Of a DNA stretch of 64,000 nucleotides, positions 42,395-51,952 are shown piece by piece. Every line of letters starts with the position of its first letter. Positions within the stretch are counted from its first letter, which is position 1. Origin of the DNA: Castellaniella sp. (GTDB taxonomy: Bacteria; Pseudomonadota; Gammaproteobacteria; Burkholderiales; Burkholderiaceae_B); assembly GCF_034675845.1 (NCBI RefSeq), contig NZ_JAUCCU010000001.1, positions 248,001 to 312,000 of the forward strand. Reading direction: 5' to 3'. The notes under the pieces were generated by a model, which saw only the letters and a program-made list of their open reading frames with translations, did no database searches and was not told the origin of the DNA. A program made the translations under genes and the position numbers.

Positions 42395-45224
42395 AGACAC
42401 CCTGAATCTTCCCGACTCCGCCTTTCCGATGCGGGGCAACCTGGCCAAACGCGAACCCGGCTGGATTGCCGACTGGGAAGAAAAGAAAATCTACGAGGCG
42501 ATTCGGGCGGCCGCAGCCGGACGGCCCAAATTCATCCTGCACGATGGCCCGCCCTATGCCAACGGCGATATCCATATTGGCCACGCCGTCAATAAGATTC
42601 TCAAGGACATCATCGTCAAGAGCCGCGACATGGCTGGTTTTGACGCCCAATATGTGCCGGGATGGGACTGCCACGGCATGCCGATCGAGATCCAGATCGA
42701 GAAAAAATTCGGCAAGCACCTGCCGGTGGCCGAAGTTCAATCCAAGGCCCGCGCCTACGCCGCCGAGCAAATCGAACGCCAGCGCACTGACTTCAAGCGC
42801 CTGGGCGTGCTGGCCGAATGGGACAACCCCTATCTGACGATGAACCCGCACAACGAGGCCGACGAACTTCGGGCGTTGGCACGCATCATGGAAAAAGGCT
42901 TTGTCTTCCGCGGACTGAAGCCCGTGAACTGGTGTTTCGACTGCGGCTCGGCGCTGGCCGAGGCCGAAGTCGAGTACGCCGACCGCAAAGACCCCTCGGT
43001 CGATGTCGCCTTCGGCTTTGAAGACCGCGCAGCGATTGCCCAGGCCTTTGGCCTGACCGGTCAAGTCGACGACGGTGCGATCGTCATCTGGACCACCACC
43101 CCTTGGACCATCCCCGCCAACCAGGCTCTGAACCTGCACCCGGACCACGAATACGCGCTGGTGCGCCTGGCCCAGCCACGCGCCACCGGTCCGTTGCTGA
43201 TCATCGCCACCGAACTCGTCGAGGCCTGCCTGCAGCGCTGGGGCCTGGCTGGTGAAATCATCGCCCGCGCCCCAGGTCTGGCCCTGGATGGCTTGGCATT
43301 CCGCCACCCGCTGTATCAGGCACACCCCGGCTACCAGCGCGTGTCCCCTGTTTACCTGGGTGATTACGTCACGCTGGATTCCGGCACCGGCATCGTGCAC
43401 TCGGCCCCTGCCTACGGGGTCGAGGATTTTATCTCCTGCAAAGCCCACGGCATGCACGATGCCGACATCATCAACCCCGTCATGGGCAATGGCCACTACG
43501 CCGACAGCCTGCCGTTGTTTGGCGGCCAGTTGATCTGGAAGGCCAACCCTCTCATCGTCGAAGCTCTGCGCGAAGCAGGCGCCCTGCTGGACACAGAATC
43601 TCACGCACACAGCTACATGCATTGCTGGCGTCACAAGACGCCCATCATCTACCGCGCCACCAGCCAGTGGTTCGCCGGCATGGACGTCCAGCCCGCCAGT
43701 GGCCCCACCCTGCGAGAAATGGCCTTGAAGGGCGTGGACGACACCACCTTCTACCCGGCCTGGGGGCGCGCCCGCCTGCATGCCATGATCGCCAATCGTC
43801 CTGACTGGACGCTCTCGCGTCAACGCCAATGGGGCGTACCCATGGCGTTCTTCGTGCACAAGGAAACCGGCGCGCTGCACCCACGCACCCCTCAGTTGCT
43901 GGACGAAATCGCCCAACGCGTCGAGCGCGACGGCATCGAGGCCTGGCAAACCCTGGAACCGCGCGACCTGCTGGGCGACGAAGCTGATCTCTATGAAAAA
44001 AACCGCGATACGCTGGACGTCTGGTTTGATTCCGGCACCACCCACGCCACCGTGCTGGGGGGACAGGATCACAGCCTGAAAGGTTCACATGCCCAGCAAC
44101 TGGCCTGGCCTGCCGATCTTTACCTGGAGGGCTCGGATCAGCACCGGGGCTGGTTCCACTCGTCTTTGCTGACCGGCTGCATGCTCTATGGCCGCCCGCC
44201 CTACAAGGCGCTGCTGACCCACGGTTTCGTGGTCGATGGCCAGGGCAAGAAAATGAGCAAGTCCGTCGGTAATGTCGTCTTTCCCCAGGAAATCTCAAAT
44301 TCGCTGGGGGCGGAAATCCTGCGCCTGTGGACTGCCGCCACCGATTACTCGGGTGAGCTCTCGATTTCCAAGCAAATCCTGGATCGCGTGGTCGAATCCT
44401 ACCGGCGCATGCGCAACACCCTGAAGTTCCTGCTGGGCAACCTGGCCGATTTCAACCCCGCCACCGATGCCATCGCCCCGGATCAGCTATTGGAAATCGA
44501 CCAATACGCCCTGCAGATGACAGCGGACATGCAGGCTGAAATCCTGGCAGCCTATGAACGCTATGAATTTCATACCGCCGTGGCCCGGCTGCAGATTTTC
44601 TGCTCTGAAGACCTGGGTGCTTTCTACCTGGATATTCTTAAGGATCGTCTGTATACCGCCGGCACCAACAGCCTGGCGCGGCGCTCCGCCCAGACCGCGC
44701 TGCACCATATTACCCACGCCCTGCTCAAGCTTTTAGCCCCGATTCTGTCCTTCACGGTTGAAGAGGCCTGGGCCGACTTGGGTGGCAATCCCGACTCGCC
44801 CACGATCTTCACCGAGCTGTTTCACGTCATTCCCGCACCAGCAGGCGCAGCGTCTCTGGTTGGACGTTGGACGCGCTTGCGTGAAATCCGCGCCGAGACC
44901 ATGCGCGAAATCGAGGCCGTGCGCTCCCGGGGCGAAATCGGTTCGTCCCTGGCGGCTGAGATCGATTATCACGCAAGCGGCGACGATCTGGTCCTCCTGC
45001 AGGGCCTGGGCGACGACTTGCGCTTCGTCATGCTGGTCTCGCGTGCCGATATTCATACCACCGAGGGCGCCACCCGCATCCAGGTGCACGCCAGCACCCA
45101 TGAAAAGTGTGGGCGCTGCTGGCACCACCGGGCCGATGTCGGCCACGACGCCCAGCACCCCGAACTCTGCGGACGCTGCGTCGAGAACCTGTTTGGCGCA
45201 GGCGAAACCCGTCATCATGCCTGA
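42384..45224 (+). CDS. ileS: Isoleucyl-tRNA synthetase
   Basis: This 946-aa class I synthetase charges tRNA-Ile. It has the HIGH motif in GPPYANGDIHIGHAVNKILKD, the editing (CP1) domain at about residues 200-400 with WTTTPWTIPANQALNL, and KMSKS in GQGKKMSKSVGNVV. The C-terminal zinc motif is CGRCWHHR and CGRC. It lies in the widespread order ribF-ileS-lspA and overlaps both neighbours, so the genes are probably one transcript. Confidence 0.97.
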   Translation: MDYRDTLNLPDSAFPMRGNLAKREPGWIADWEEKKIYEAIRAAAAGRPKFILHDGPPYANGDIHIGHAVNKILKDIIVKSRDMAGFDAQYVPGWDCHGMPIEIQIEKKFGKHLPVAEVQSKARAYAAEQIERQRTDFKRLGVLAEWDNPYLTMNPHNEADELRALARIMEKGFVFRGLKPVNWCFDCGSALAEAEVEYADRKDPSVDVAFGFEDRAAIAQAFGLTGQVDDGAIVIWTTTPWTIPANQALNLHPDHEYALVRLAQPRATGPLLIIATELVEACLQRWGLAGEIIARAPGLALDGLAFRHPLYQAHPGYQRVSPVYLGDYVTLDSGTGIVHSAPAYGVEDFISCKAHGMHDADIINPVMGNGHYADSLPLFGGQLIWKANPLIVEALREAGALLDTESHAHSYMHCWRHKTPIIYRATSQWFAGMDVQPASGPTLREMALKGVDDTTFYPAWGRARLHAMIANRPDWTLSRQRQWGVPMAFFVHKETGALHPRTPQLLDEIAQRVERDGIEAWQTLEPRDLLGDEADLYEKNRDTLDVWFDSGTTHATVLGGQDHSLKGSHAQQLAWPADLYLEGSDQHRGWFHSSLLTGCMLYGRPPYKALLTHGFVVDGQGKKMSKSVGNVVFPQEISNSLGAEILRLWTAATDYSGELSISKQILDRVVESYRRMRNTLKFLLGNLADFNPATDAIAPDQLLEIDQYALQMTADMQAEILAAYERYEFHTAVARLQIFCSEDLGAFYLDILKDRLYTAGTNSLARRSAQTALHHITHALLKLLAPILSFTVEEAWADLGGNPDSPTIFTELFHVIPAPAGAASLVGRWTRLREIRAETMREIEAVRSRGEIGSSLAAEIDYHASGDDLVLLQGLGDDLRFVMLVSRADIHTTEGATRIQVHASTHEKCGRCWHHRADVGHDAQHPELCGRCVENLFGAGETRHHA

Positions 45225-45804
45225 GCCGTCTCAGCCGCCGCAATCCGCCAAGCGGGACCTGGGGCCGGTTACACCATCTGCCTTGGCGGTCCAGCCCAGC
45301 TCCGGGCTGACCCGCCGACAGCGGCTGCGTTCCCTGGGAGGCTGGCTGCTGATCGCCAGCCTGCTGATCCTGCTGGACCAGGCCACCAAGGCCTGGGTGC
45401 TGGACAGCCTTACTTATGCTCAGCGTATCCCCGTGCTGCCGGTCTTTGACCTGACCTTGCTGTACAACACCGGCGCGGCATTCAGCTTTTTGGCGGATGG
45501 TGACGGCACCCAGCGCTGGCTGTTTACCGGCATCGCCGGGGTAGTCTCGCTGGTGATTCTGCGCTGGCTATACACCCAGGCAGGCCAACGATTGTTGGGT
45601 GCATCCCTGGCTTGTATCCTGGGCGGGGCGCTAGGCAATGCGCTGGACCGCCTGCTGCACGGCCATGTGGTGGATTTTCTGCTGTTTTACTGGCGCGACT
45701 GGTATTTTCCAGCCTTTAACGTGGCCGATATCGCCATCACCTGCGGGGCTGTGCTGCTGATTTTGGATGAAATCCTGCGCAGCCGCCGTACCCGCCATCC
45801 ATAG
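45217..45804 (+). CDS. lspA: Lipoprotein signal peptidase
   Basis: This 195-aa inner-membrane aspartic peptidase cleaves prolipoproteins; in this genome that would include the sulfatase, PqiC and possibly GspD. The catalytic aspartates lie in LGNALDRLLHGHVVDFL and FNVADIAITCG. Four helices are visible, plus LLDQATKAWV and LYNTGAAFSFL. It is about 25 residues longer than usual because of a basic, Pro-rich N-terminal tail. The ATG at 45217 overlaps ileS by 8 bp. Confidence 0.95.
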   Translation: MPEPSQPPQSAKRDLGPVTPSALAVQPSSGLTRRQRLRSLGGWLLIASLLILLDQATKAWVLDSLTYAQRIPVLPVFDLTLLYNTGAAFSFLADGDGTQRWLFTGIAGVVSLVILRWLYTQAGQRLLGASLACILGGALGNALDRLLHGHVVDFLLFYWRDWYFPAFNVADIAITCGAVLLILDEILRSRRTRHP

Positions 45805-45816
45805 GACGACACCACC

Positions 45817-47010
45817 ATGCCGGATCTCTTTGGAAAACGCATTATCCTGGGGCTGACCGGCGGCATCGCCTGCTATAAATCCGCCGAGCTGCTGCGCCGC
45901 CTGCAAGACGAAGGCGCCACCGTGGACGTGGTCATGACTGCCGCCGCCACTGGCTTTATCACCCCTGCCACCATGCAGGCGCTGTCCGGCCGCCCCGTCT
46001 GGGAAGACGCCTGGGACAGCCGCATGGACAATCGCATGGCCCACATCAACCTCAGCCGTGGGGCCGATGCCATCCTGATTGTGCCTGCCAGTACGGATTT
46101 CATGGCCAAACTCGCCCACGGGCTGGCCGACGACCTGCTGGCCACGCTGTGCGTCGCCCGAGGGGCGGTTCCCCTACTGGTGGCCCCCGCAATGAACCAC
46201 GAAATGTGGACCCACCCCGCGACCCAACGCAATGCCGCCCAATTGCGCGCCGATGGCGTCACCCTGATCGGCCCCGCCGAAGGCAATCAGGCCTGCGGCG
46301 AAACCGGGTCTGGCCGCATGATGGAACCCGATCAGATACTGCGCACCCTGATCGCTTTTTTCCAGCCGAAAACCCTGGCTGGAAAGCGCATCCTGCTGAC
46401 GGCTGGTCCGACCAGCGAAACCATAGACCCGGTGCGCGTGCTGACCAACCGATCTTCAGGTCGCATGGGCTATGCGCTGGCGCGCGCAGCCGCCGAGGCC
46501 GGCGCTCAGGTCACCCTGGTTTCCGGTCCCACCGCCCTGGCCTGCCCGGATCAAGTCACCCGCCTCGACGTGCTGACGGCCCACGACATGCACGCCGCCG
46601 TGCTGCCGCTGGCTGCTCAAGCAGACATTTTCATCGCCGTGGCTGCGGTGGCCGACTGGGGCATTCGCAACCCATCGACCAGCAAACTCAAAAAACAACC
46701 GGGTGGACAGCCGCCCATTCTGGATTTTGTACAGAACCCGGATATTCTGGCCGAGGTAGCCGCCTTGCCCCAAGGCCCCTGGTGCGTGGGCTTTGCCGCC
46801 GAAACCGAGAATCTGCATACCCATGCGCAGGCCAAGCGACAGCGCAAGAACATCCCGGTCATCATCGGCAACCTGGCCCAAAAAAGCATGGACGCCGCCG
46901 ACACCGAACTCATCATCTTCGACGCCCACGGCGCCCATCCCCTGCCCCGGCTCCCTAAATTACAGGCCGCCCGCCAGCTCATTCACTGGATCGCCAGTCA
47001 TTGCCCCTGA
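45817..47010 (+). CDS. coaBC: Bifunctional phosphopantothenoylcysteine decarboxylase/synthetase
   Basis: This 397-aa enzyme performs two steps of coenzyme A synthesis. The N-terminal flavoprotein CoaC has LGLTGGIACYKSAELLRRL, the PAMNHEMW motif with the catalytic Asn, and the Cys in ACGETGSGRM. The C-terminal CoaB has ILLTAGPTSETIDPVRVLTNRSSGRMGYALA and the substrate-lid region LKKQPGG. It starts 12 bp after lspA; dut follows 62 bp later. Confidence 0.96.
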   Translation: MPDLFGKRIILGLTGGIACYKSAELLRRLQDEGATVDVVMTAAATGFITPATMQALSGRPVWEDAWDSRMDNRMAHINLSRGADAILIVPASTDFMAKLAHGLADDLLATLCVARGAVPLLVAPAMNHEMWTHPATQRNAAQLRADGVTLIGPAEGNQACGETGSGRMMEPDQILRTLIAFFQPKTLAGKRILLTAGPTSETIDPVRVLTNRSSGRMGYALARAAAEAGAQVTLVSGPTALACPDQVTRLDVLTAHDMHAAVLPLAAQADIFIAVAAVADWGIRNPSTSKLKKQPGGQPPILDFVQNPDILAEVAALPQGPWCVGFAAETENLHTHAQAKRQRKNIPVIIGNLAQKSMDAADTELIIFDAHGAHPLPRLPKLQAARQLIHWIASHCP

Positions 47011-47072
47011 ATCCACCCGGACTCACTCTCTCCAACAGACTGCCTTCATCTTTTCAATTTTCTATTCACATC

Positions 47073-47540
47073 ATGCACCGACGACTTATCCAGGCCCGCA
47101 TCGTCAACCCTTTGCTGGGCACCGATGCCATTCCTCTGCCCGAATACGCCACCAGCGGCTCGGCCGCCATGGACCTGCGCGCCTGCCTGTCCGCGCCCCA
47201 CACACTGCAGCCCGGCGAACGCCTGCCAGTCCCCACAGGCCTGGCCATCAATATGATGGACCCCAGCCTGGTTGCCATTGTTGCCTCGCGCTCGGGGCTG
47301 TCACTCAAGCACGGCATCCGGGTCGCGCAAGGCATTGGTGTCATCGACGCCGATTACCATGGCGAGATCAAAGTCCTGCTGACCAACGACAGCACCCAAG
47401 CCTACGAAATCCAGCCCGGAGAACGCATTGCGCAACTGATGTTTCAGCCCGTCGTCCAGGTAGGCCTGCACCTGGTGGATCAGTTCGACACCACCAGCGA
47501 GCGCGGCGCTGGCGGATTCGGCAGCACCGGCAGCCACTAA
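47073..47540 (+). CDS. dut: Deoxyuridine 5'-triphosphate nucleotidohydrolase
   Basis: This 155-aa trimeric dUTPase keeps uracil out of DNA and supplies dUMP. The conserved motifs are SGSAAMDLRAC (1), ASRSGLSLKHG (2), GVIDADYHGEIKVLL (3), PGERIAQLMFQP (4) and the flexible C-terminal RGAGGFGSTGSH (5). The ATG at 47073 gives the standard length. It is the last gene of the ribF-to-dut run. Confidence 0.96.
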   Translation: MHRRLIQARIVNPLLGTDAIPLPEYATSGSAAMDLRACLSAPHTLQPGERLPVPTGLAINMMDPSLVAIVASRSGLSLKHGIRVAQGIGVIDADYHGEIKVLLTNDSTQAYEIQPGERIAQLMFQPVVQVGLHLVDQFDTTSERGAGGFGSTGSH

Positions 47541-47829
47541 GCACACACCGCTCAGCCGTATTAGTAAAACCCCTGGTTGTACCCATGCTATTGGATGGTT
47601 AAACTTTAATGCGTTCTTGCTCTGGTTTTTTGGTTGCACCTTTGTGCTGATCCTATCGCCAGCCTGCCAGACCAAGTTCAAAGACTGTTTACCCGAGCAG
47701 CCTCATGACATCTCCTGACCGAAGCCCTCTATCGTATCTTCGGGAAGACCCTTATGGTGTCACACACGCGCTCTTAATATATTATTAATATATGGCTCCA
47801 TCCGGGTCCATGCAAAGGAGAATCCAGAC
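47541..47829 (+). other. Intergenic region upstream of livK
   Basis: These 289 bp hold no convincing gene. They end in an AT-rich patch around 47774-47793 (repeated TTAATAT and ATTAATAT steps, unusual in this GC-rich DNA) followed by AAGGAG just before the livK ATG. This patch is the likely livK promoter region. I could not place -35 and -10 boxes with confidence and saw no riboswitch-like fold. Confidence 0.4.
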
Positions 47830-48990
47830 ATGAGCAGGCTGACAAAAATTTCCACGCTTTCTGCCGCTATATCCGTGGCCCTGTTGGGCATGGGCACTGC
47901 GGTTGCTGCGGATGGCCCCATCAAGATCGGCGTCCAGGCCCCCATTACCGGCGAATACGCCGCCGAGGGCCAAGGCATTGAAAACGGCGTACGCTTGATT
48001 GCCAAACAGCACAACGATGCCGGCGGCCTGCTGGGCCGTCAGATCCAGGTCATCGTCTGCGACGACGAGGGCAAGGCCGCCCAGGCAGCCATCTGCGGTC
48101 GTAAATTGGTGAATGACGGCGTCATCGCCGTCATTGGCACCTACACCAGCGGCGCTGCCCTGGCTGCCGCCCCTATCTATTCAGCCGCCAACGTCATCCA
48201 GACTTCTGATGGCACCAGCGACGAGCTGACCCAGAAAGGCTGGAAAACCTTCTTCCGCAATGCGCCGCCCAACAGCGACGAAGCCGAATTCGTCGCCAAC
48301 TACTTCGTCAAGATCAAAAAATACCCGCGCATCGCCGTGCTGAGTGATCATTCCAGCTATGCCACCGGTCTGGCCAAGGCCACAATCGACGCCATCAAGA
48401 AAGAAGGTGGCAATGTCGTCGCCGAGGACTTCATCAACGCAGGCACGCAAGACTACAGCGCGGTTCTGACCAAACTGAAATCCGAAAAACCCGACGTGCT
48501 GTTTTTCTCCGGCTATTACACGGATGGTGGCCTGATCCGCGCCCAGATGAAGCAATTGGGCATGGATGCGGTCTTCGTCGGGGGCGACGCCAACCAAAAT
48601 GAAAACTTCGCCAAGATCGCCGGCGACGCAGCAGCAGGTGCCGTCATCGTCAACGTGCCGGCCCCAGAAAACCTGCCCTACCCCGCAGCCAAGCAATTCC
48701 TGGCAGACTACACCAAAGAGTTTGGCGCCCCTCCTCCCAGCATCTATACCTTGACCAACGCCGATGGTTTTCGCGCCGTCATCGCTGCCATCCAGGACAC
48801 GCAGTCCACGGATACCAGCAAGCTCATTCCCTGGCTGCATAACCTCAAGGAACCTTTTGGCGGTCTGACCGGCCCGTTTACCTGGGACGATAAAGGCGAA
48901 CGAATCGGCAGTCTGATGTCCGCCTTTGAAGTCCAGGCCAATGGTGGCTACAAGACCATCTACCCACGTCAGCTCGATCCGCGCCAATAA
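47830..48990 (+). CDS. livK: Branched-chain amino-acid ABC importer, substrate-binding protein
   Basis: This 386-aa periplasmic receptor has a Sec signal (residues 1-27, SVALLGMGTAVAA) and the LivK/LivJ fold opening IKIGVQAPITGEYAAEGQGIENGVRLIAKQHND. Two cysteines (VCDDEGKAAQAAIC) may form the small disulfide known in this family. The conserved ligand loop GTYTSGAALAAAPIY is present. The ligand is probably leucine, isoleucine or valine but could be another amino acid or amide, since these families are promiscuous. AAGGAG sits about 10 nt before the ATG. Confidence 0.9.
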   Translation: MSRLTKISTLSAAISVALLGMGTAVAADGPIKIGVQAPITGEYAAEGQGIENGVRLIAKQHNDAGGLLGRQIQVIVCDDEGKAAQAAICGRKLVNDGVIAVIGTYTSGAALAAAPIYSAANVIQTSDGTSDELTQKGWKTFFRNAPPNSDEAEFVANYFVKIKKYPRIAVLSDHSSYATGLAKATIDAIKKEGGNVVAEDFINAGTQDYSAVLTKLKSEKPDVLFFSGYYTDGGLIRAQMKQLGMDAVFVGGDANQNENFAKIAGDAAAGAVIVNVPAPENLPYPAAKQFLADYTKEFGAPPPSIYTLTNADGFRAVIAAIQDTQSTDTSKLIPWLHNLKEPFGGLTGPFTWDDKGERIGSLMSAFEVQANGGYKTIYPRQLDPRQ

Positions 48991-49004
48991 AGCCACATCG
49001 ATAG

Positions 49005-49090
49005 CCGGGAGGCAGGTGCTACAAGCCCTTTCTCCCGGAACACCGGAGGCAAGCTGCTGACCAACACCAACGGTAAGCCCAATCCTCCGG
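49005..49090 (+). other. Paired hairpins in the livK-livH spacer
   Basis: Two inverted repeats lie in the 206-bp spacer. CCGGGAG (49005-49011) pairs with CTCCCGG (49032-49038), and CCGGAGG (49043-49049) pairs with CCTCCGG (49084-49090). Neither is followed by a T-run. Such structures after a binding-protein gene often stabilise its mRNA or lower expression of the permease genes. That role is inferred. Confidence 0.4.
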
Positions 49091-49196
49091 CACGATTGCC
49101 GTATCCCGTTTGACAGCAGCCTGCGGTACCACTGCCGCTAGTACCAAACAATCACTGCTAATCACGGCATCCCAGAACCACCTCGGAATCCGATCG

Positions 49197-50099
49197 ATGG
49201 ACTTTATCCTCCAGCAATTCATCAACGGGATCACGGTCGGCGGCATCTACGCCCTGATCGCCCTAGGCTACACCATGGTGTATGGCGTGTTGAAAATGAT
49301 CAACTTCGCCCACGGTGACCTCTGCATCCTAGGGGGCTTCATCGGCCTGACGGTCCTGACATCAGGCGCTTTCGGCGGCCTGTCCATTCCGGTCTTGATC
49401 ATTCTGGCTTTCCTCATCGCGATGATCGCCATCGCCATCGCCGGCACTATGCTCGACCAATTCGCCTATAAACCGCTGCGCAAGGCACACCGCCTGTCGG
49501 CTGTGGTCTCGGCGCTGGGCGCCTCCATGCTGATCCAGAACGGCATCATGCTGATCTGGTCGCCCAATGTGCAGGTATTCCCAAACAACCTGCTGCCCAA
49601 CATTACCTGGGAAATCGGCGGCGCTTACCTCAGTTTCGTGCAGCTGCTGATCATCGTCTGCGCATTCCTGCTGATGGCCGCCCTGTATTATTTTGTGCAC
49701 CACACCCGCCTGGGCACTGCCATCCGCGCATCGGCCATCGACCAGGATGCCGCCCGCCTCATGGGCATCAATGTCAATCGCGTCATTGCCACCGTCTTTG
49801 TGATCGGCCCGGTGCTGGGTGCCATTGGTGGCCTGTTCATCGGCCTCTACTATCGCCAGGTATTCTTCACCATGGGCTGGTCCTATGGGCTTAACGCCTT
49901 CATCGCCGCCATCATCGGTGGCATCGGCAATATCCCCGGCGCCATGCTGGGCGGGCTGTTGCTGGGGCTGTTCAATGCCTTTGCCGCCGGCTATATCTCC
50001 AGTTCCTGGCAGGACGCCATCACCTTCAGCCTGCTGATTGCCATCCTGCTGGTCCGTCCATCCGGACTGCTGGGCGAACGTGTCGCAGAAAAGGTCTAA
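49197..50099 (+). CDS. livH: Branched-chain amino-acid ABC importer permease LivH
   Basis: This 300-aa inner-membrane permease has about eight hydrophobic segments and opens MDFILQQFINGITVGGIYALIALGYTMVYGVLKMINFAHGDL, the LivH hallmark. The ATPase-contact loop contains RASAIDQDAARLMGINVNRVI and the end has GGIGNIPGAMLGGLLLGLFNAF. The ATG at 49197 is chosen; the upstream in-frame extension covers the spacer hairpins and is rejected. livM follows after 3 bp. Confidence 0.94.
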   Translation: MDFILQQFINGITVGGIYALIALGYTMVYGVLKMINFAHGDLCILGGFIGLTVLTSGAFGGLSIPVLIILAFLIAMIAIAIAGTMLDQFAYKPLRKAHRLSAVVSALGASMLIQNGIMLIWSPNVQVFPNNLLPNITWEIGGAYLSFVQLLIIVCAFLLMAALYYFVHHTRLGTAIRASAIDQDAARLMGINVNRVIATVFVIGPVLGAIGGLFIGLYYRQVFFTMGWSYGLNAFIAAIIGGIGNIPGAMLGGLLLGLFNAFAAGYISSSWQDAITFSLLIAILLVRPSGLLGERVAEKV

Positions 50100-50102
50100 G
50101 CC

Positions 50103-51110
50103 ATGACTCAGTCACAACACATCACTTCTTCTGTCGATACGGGTACACCAACAACGCCCAACCGCGCAACCCCACCCGCCAGCACCAGCACCCGGTTCCT
50201 GCAGGTTCTGGGGCCGCTGATCTGGCTGATCGGCCTGGCAGTCCCCTCGGTCATGTCGCCTGCCTGGATCACCATTGGTGGGATTTTCGCCATTTATGCC
50301 ATCGTGGCGCTATCCCAAGACATCGTGCTGGGCCGTGCTGGCATGTTCGACATGGGCCATGCCGTGTATTTCGGGATCGGCGCCTATACCAGCGCCATTC
50401 TGTCCCTGACATTCAACTGGCCCATCCTCTGGACTATCCCGGTCGCCATCGTGCTGTCAGCCGCTCTGGGGGCCATTCTATCCGCGCCCATCGTCAAATT
50501 GCGCGGCGACTACCTGCTGGTGGTGACCATCGGCTTTAACGCTATTTTCGTGCTGGCCATGAAAAACAATCTGTTCGGCCTGACAGGCGGGGCAGACGGA
50601 CTGTTTGGCATCAGCGGTCCTACCCTGTTTGGCCATACGTTCGGCACGCAAAGCGAACTGTTCTACCTGAACTGGGTAGTCCTGGCCATCGTGCTATGGC
50701 TAATGCGCAATCTGGATCGCTCTGCGCTGGGCCGCACCTTCCGCTACATCAAATACGATGAGCTTGCCGCCACCACGCTGGGGGTCAACCCGCGCAACTA
50801 CAAGGTAGCAGCCTTTGCCCTGTCGGCGGGCATCGCCGGGCTGGCCGGGACGCTGTTTGCCATGCAGCTGTCGGCTGTCAGCCCCGGTTCATTCCAATTC
50901 ACGGACTCCGTTGTGCTGTTTGCCATTGTGCTGGTGGGTGGCCAGGGTTCGGTTCCAGGGGTGTTGCTGGGCACGGCCATGATGTTCGTCGTGCCGCAGA
51001 TTTTCACCGAATTCGCCCAATATCGCTATCTGGTGTTCGGCATTGCCATGATACTCGTCATGGTTCTTCGTCCCCAAGGCATCTGGCCCGCACGCAAGGG
51101 AGCCCTATGA
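50103..51110 (+). CDS. livM: Branched-chain amino-acid ABC importer permease LivM
   Basis: This 335-aa second permease of the Liv importer has a polar, Thr-rich N-terminal tail of about 35 residues, then helices starting at LQVLGPLIWLIGLAVP. Conserved LivM stretches are GRAGMFDMGHAVYFGIGAYTSAIL, LRGDYLLVVTIGFNAIF, YDELAATTLGVNPRNYKVAAFALSAGIAGLAGTLFA and VGGQGSVPGVLLGT. It overlaps livG by 4 bp. Confidence 0.94.
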   Translation: MTQSQHITSSVDTGTPTTPNRATPPASTSTRFLQVLGPLIWLIGLAVPSVMSPAWITIGGIFAIYAIVALSQDIVLGRAGMFDMGHAVYFGIGAYTSAILSLTFNWPILWTIPVAIVLSAALGAILSAPIVKLRGDYLLVVTIGFNAIFVLAMKNNLFGLTGGADGLFGISGPTLFGHTFGTQSELFYLNWVVLAIVLWLMRNLDRSALGRTFRYIKYDELAATTLGVNPRNYKVAAFALSAGIAGLAGTLFAMQLSAVSPGSFQFTDSVVLFAIVLVGGQGSVPGVLLGTAMMFVVPQIFTEFAQYRYLVFGIAMILVMVLRPQGIWPARKGAL

Positions 51111-51952
51111 ACCAGCCCCTGACTTCCCCCTCCTCCGACGTCCTGCTGGAACTCGACGGCGTCGGCATCAGCTTCGGCGGCCTGCGAGCCGTGGACGATC
51201 TCAGCTTCAAGATCCGCCGCGGTGAGATCGTCGGCTTGATCGGCCCCAACGGAGCAGGCAAGACCACCGTCTTCAATATGATTACCGGGGTTTACAAACC
51301 CACAGACGGCCATATCCGCTGGCAAGGCCAGGATATCACTGGTTCGCTCCCCCACCTGGTAGCCAAGGCCGGTATCCGCCGCACATTCCAGACCATTCGT
51401 CTGTTCACTGACATGACGGTGCTGGAAAACGTGATTGCTGGACAACATCTATTGATCCGGCAATCCTGGTGGCAGGGCCTGCTGCGCACGCCAGCCCAGC
51501 GCCAAGAAGAAAAAGAGCTGATCGACCGCGCCATGGTCGTGCTGCAACAACTGGATCTTGCCGACGTCGCCGACGAAATTGCAACTTCGCTGCCCTACGG
51601 CGCCCAGCGCCGGGTGGAAATGGCCCGTACCCTGGTCGCCAAGCCTGAACTCATCATTCTGGATGAGCCCGCCGCCGGCCTGAACGAACAGGAATCCGCC
51701 GGCCTGAACGACACCATCCGCATGATCCGCGACGCCGGCATCACCGTGATCCTGGTCGAACACGACATGAGCGTGGTGATGAACGTCACCGACAACATCG
51801 TGGTCATCAACTTCGGCAAGAAAATTGCCGAAGGAAAACCCGCAGACATCCGCACCAACCCACTGGTGATCGAGGCCTATCTGGGCCAGGATGACGACGA
51901 CGAAGATGATCCCCTGATGAATGCCATCCACGAAAAACAGGCCCAGTCATGA
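51107..51952 (+). CDS. livG: Branched-chain amino-acid ABC importer ATPase LivG
   Basis: This 281-aa ATPase has Walker A GPNGAGKTT, Q-loop region GIRRTFQTIRLFTDMTVLENVI, signature SLPYGAQRRVEMARTL (the LivG variant of LSGGQ), Walker B ELIILDEPAAGLNEQE and H-loop ILVEHDMSVVMNVTD. An acidic tail (DDDDEDD) near the C-terminus is unusual but harmless-looking. It overlaps both livM and livF by 4 bp. Confidence 0.94.
   Translation: MNQPLTSPSSDVLLELDGVGISFGGLRAVDDLSFKIRRGEIVGLIGPNGAGKTTVFNMITGVYKPTDGHIRWQGQDITGSLPHLVAKAGIRRTFQTIRLFTDMTVLENVIAGQHLLIRQSWWQGLLRTPAQRQEEKELIDRAMVVLQQLDLADVADEIATSLPYGAQRRVEMARTLVAKPELIILDEPAAGLNEQESAGLNDTIRMIRDAGITVILVEHDMSVVMNVTDNIVVINFGKKIAEGKPADIRTNPLVIEAYLGQDDDDEDDPLMNAIHEKQAQS

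Noticed and set aside
42198..44072. Minus-strand frame of 624 codons
   Set aside because: It lies opposite ribF and ileS, both certain genes, and shows no family motif.
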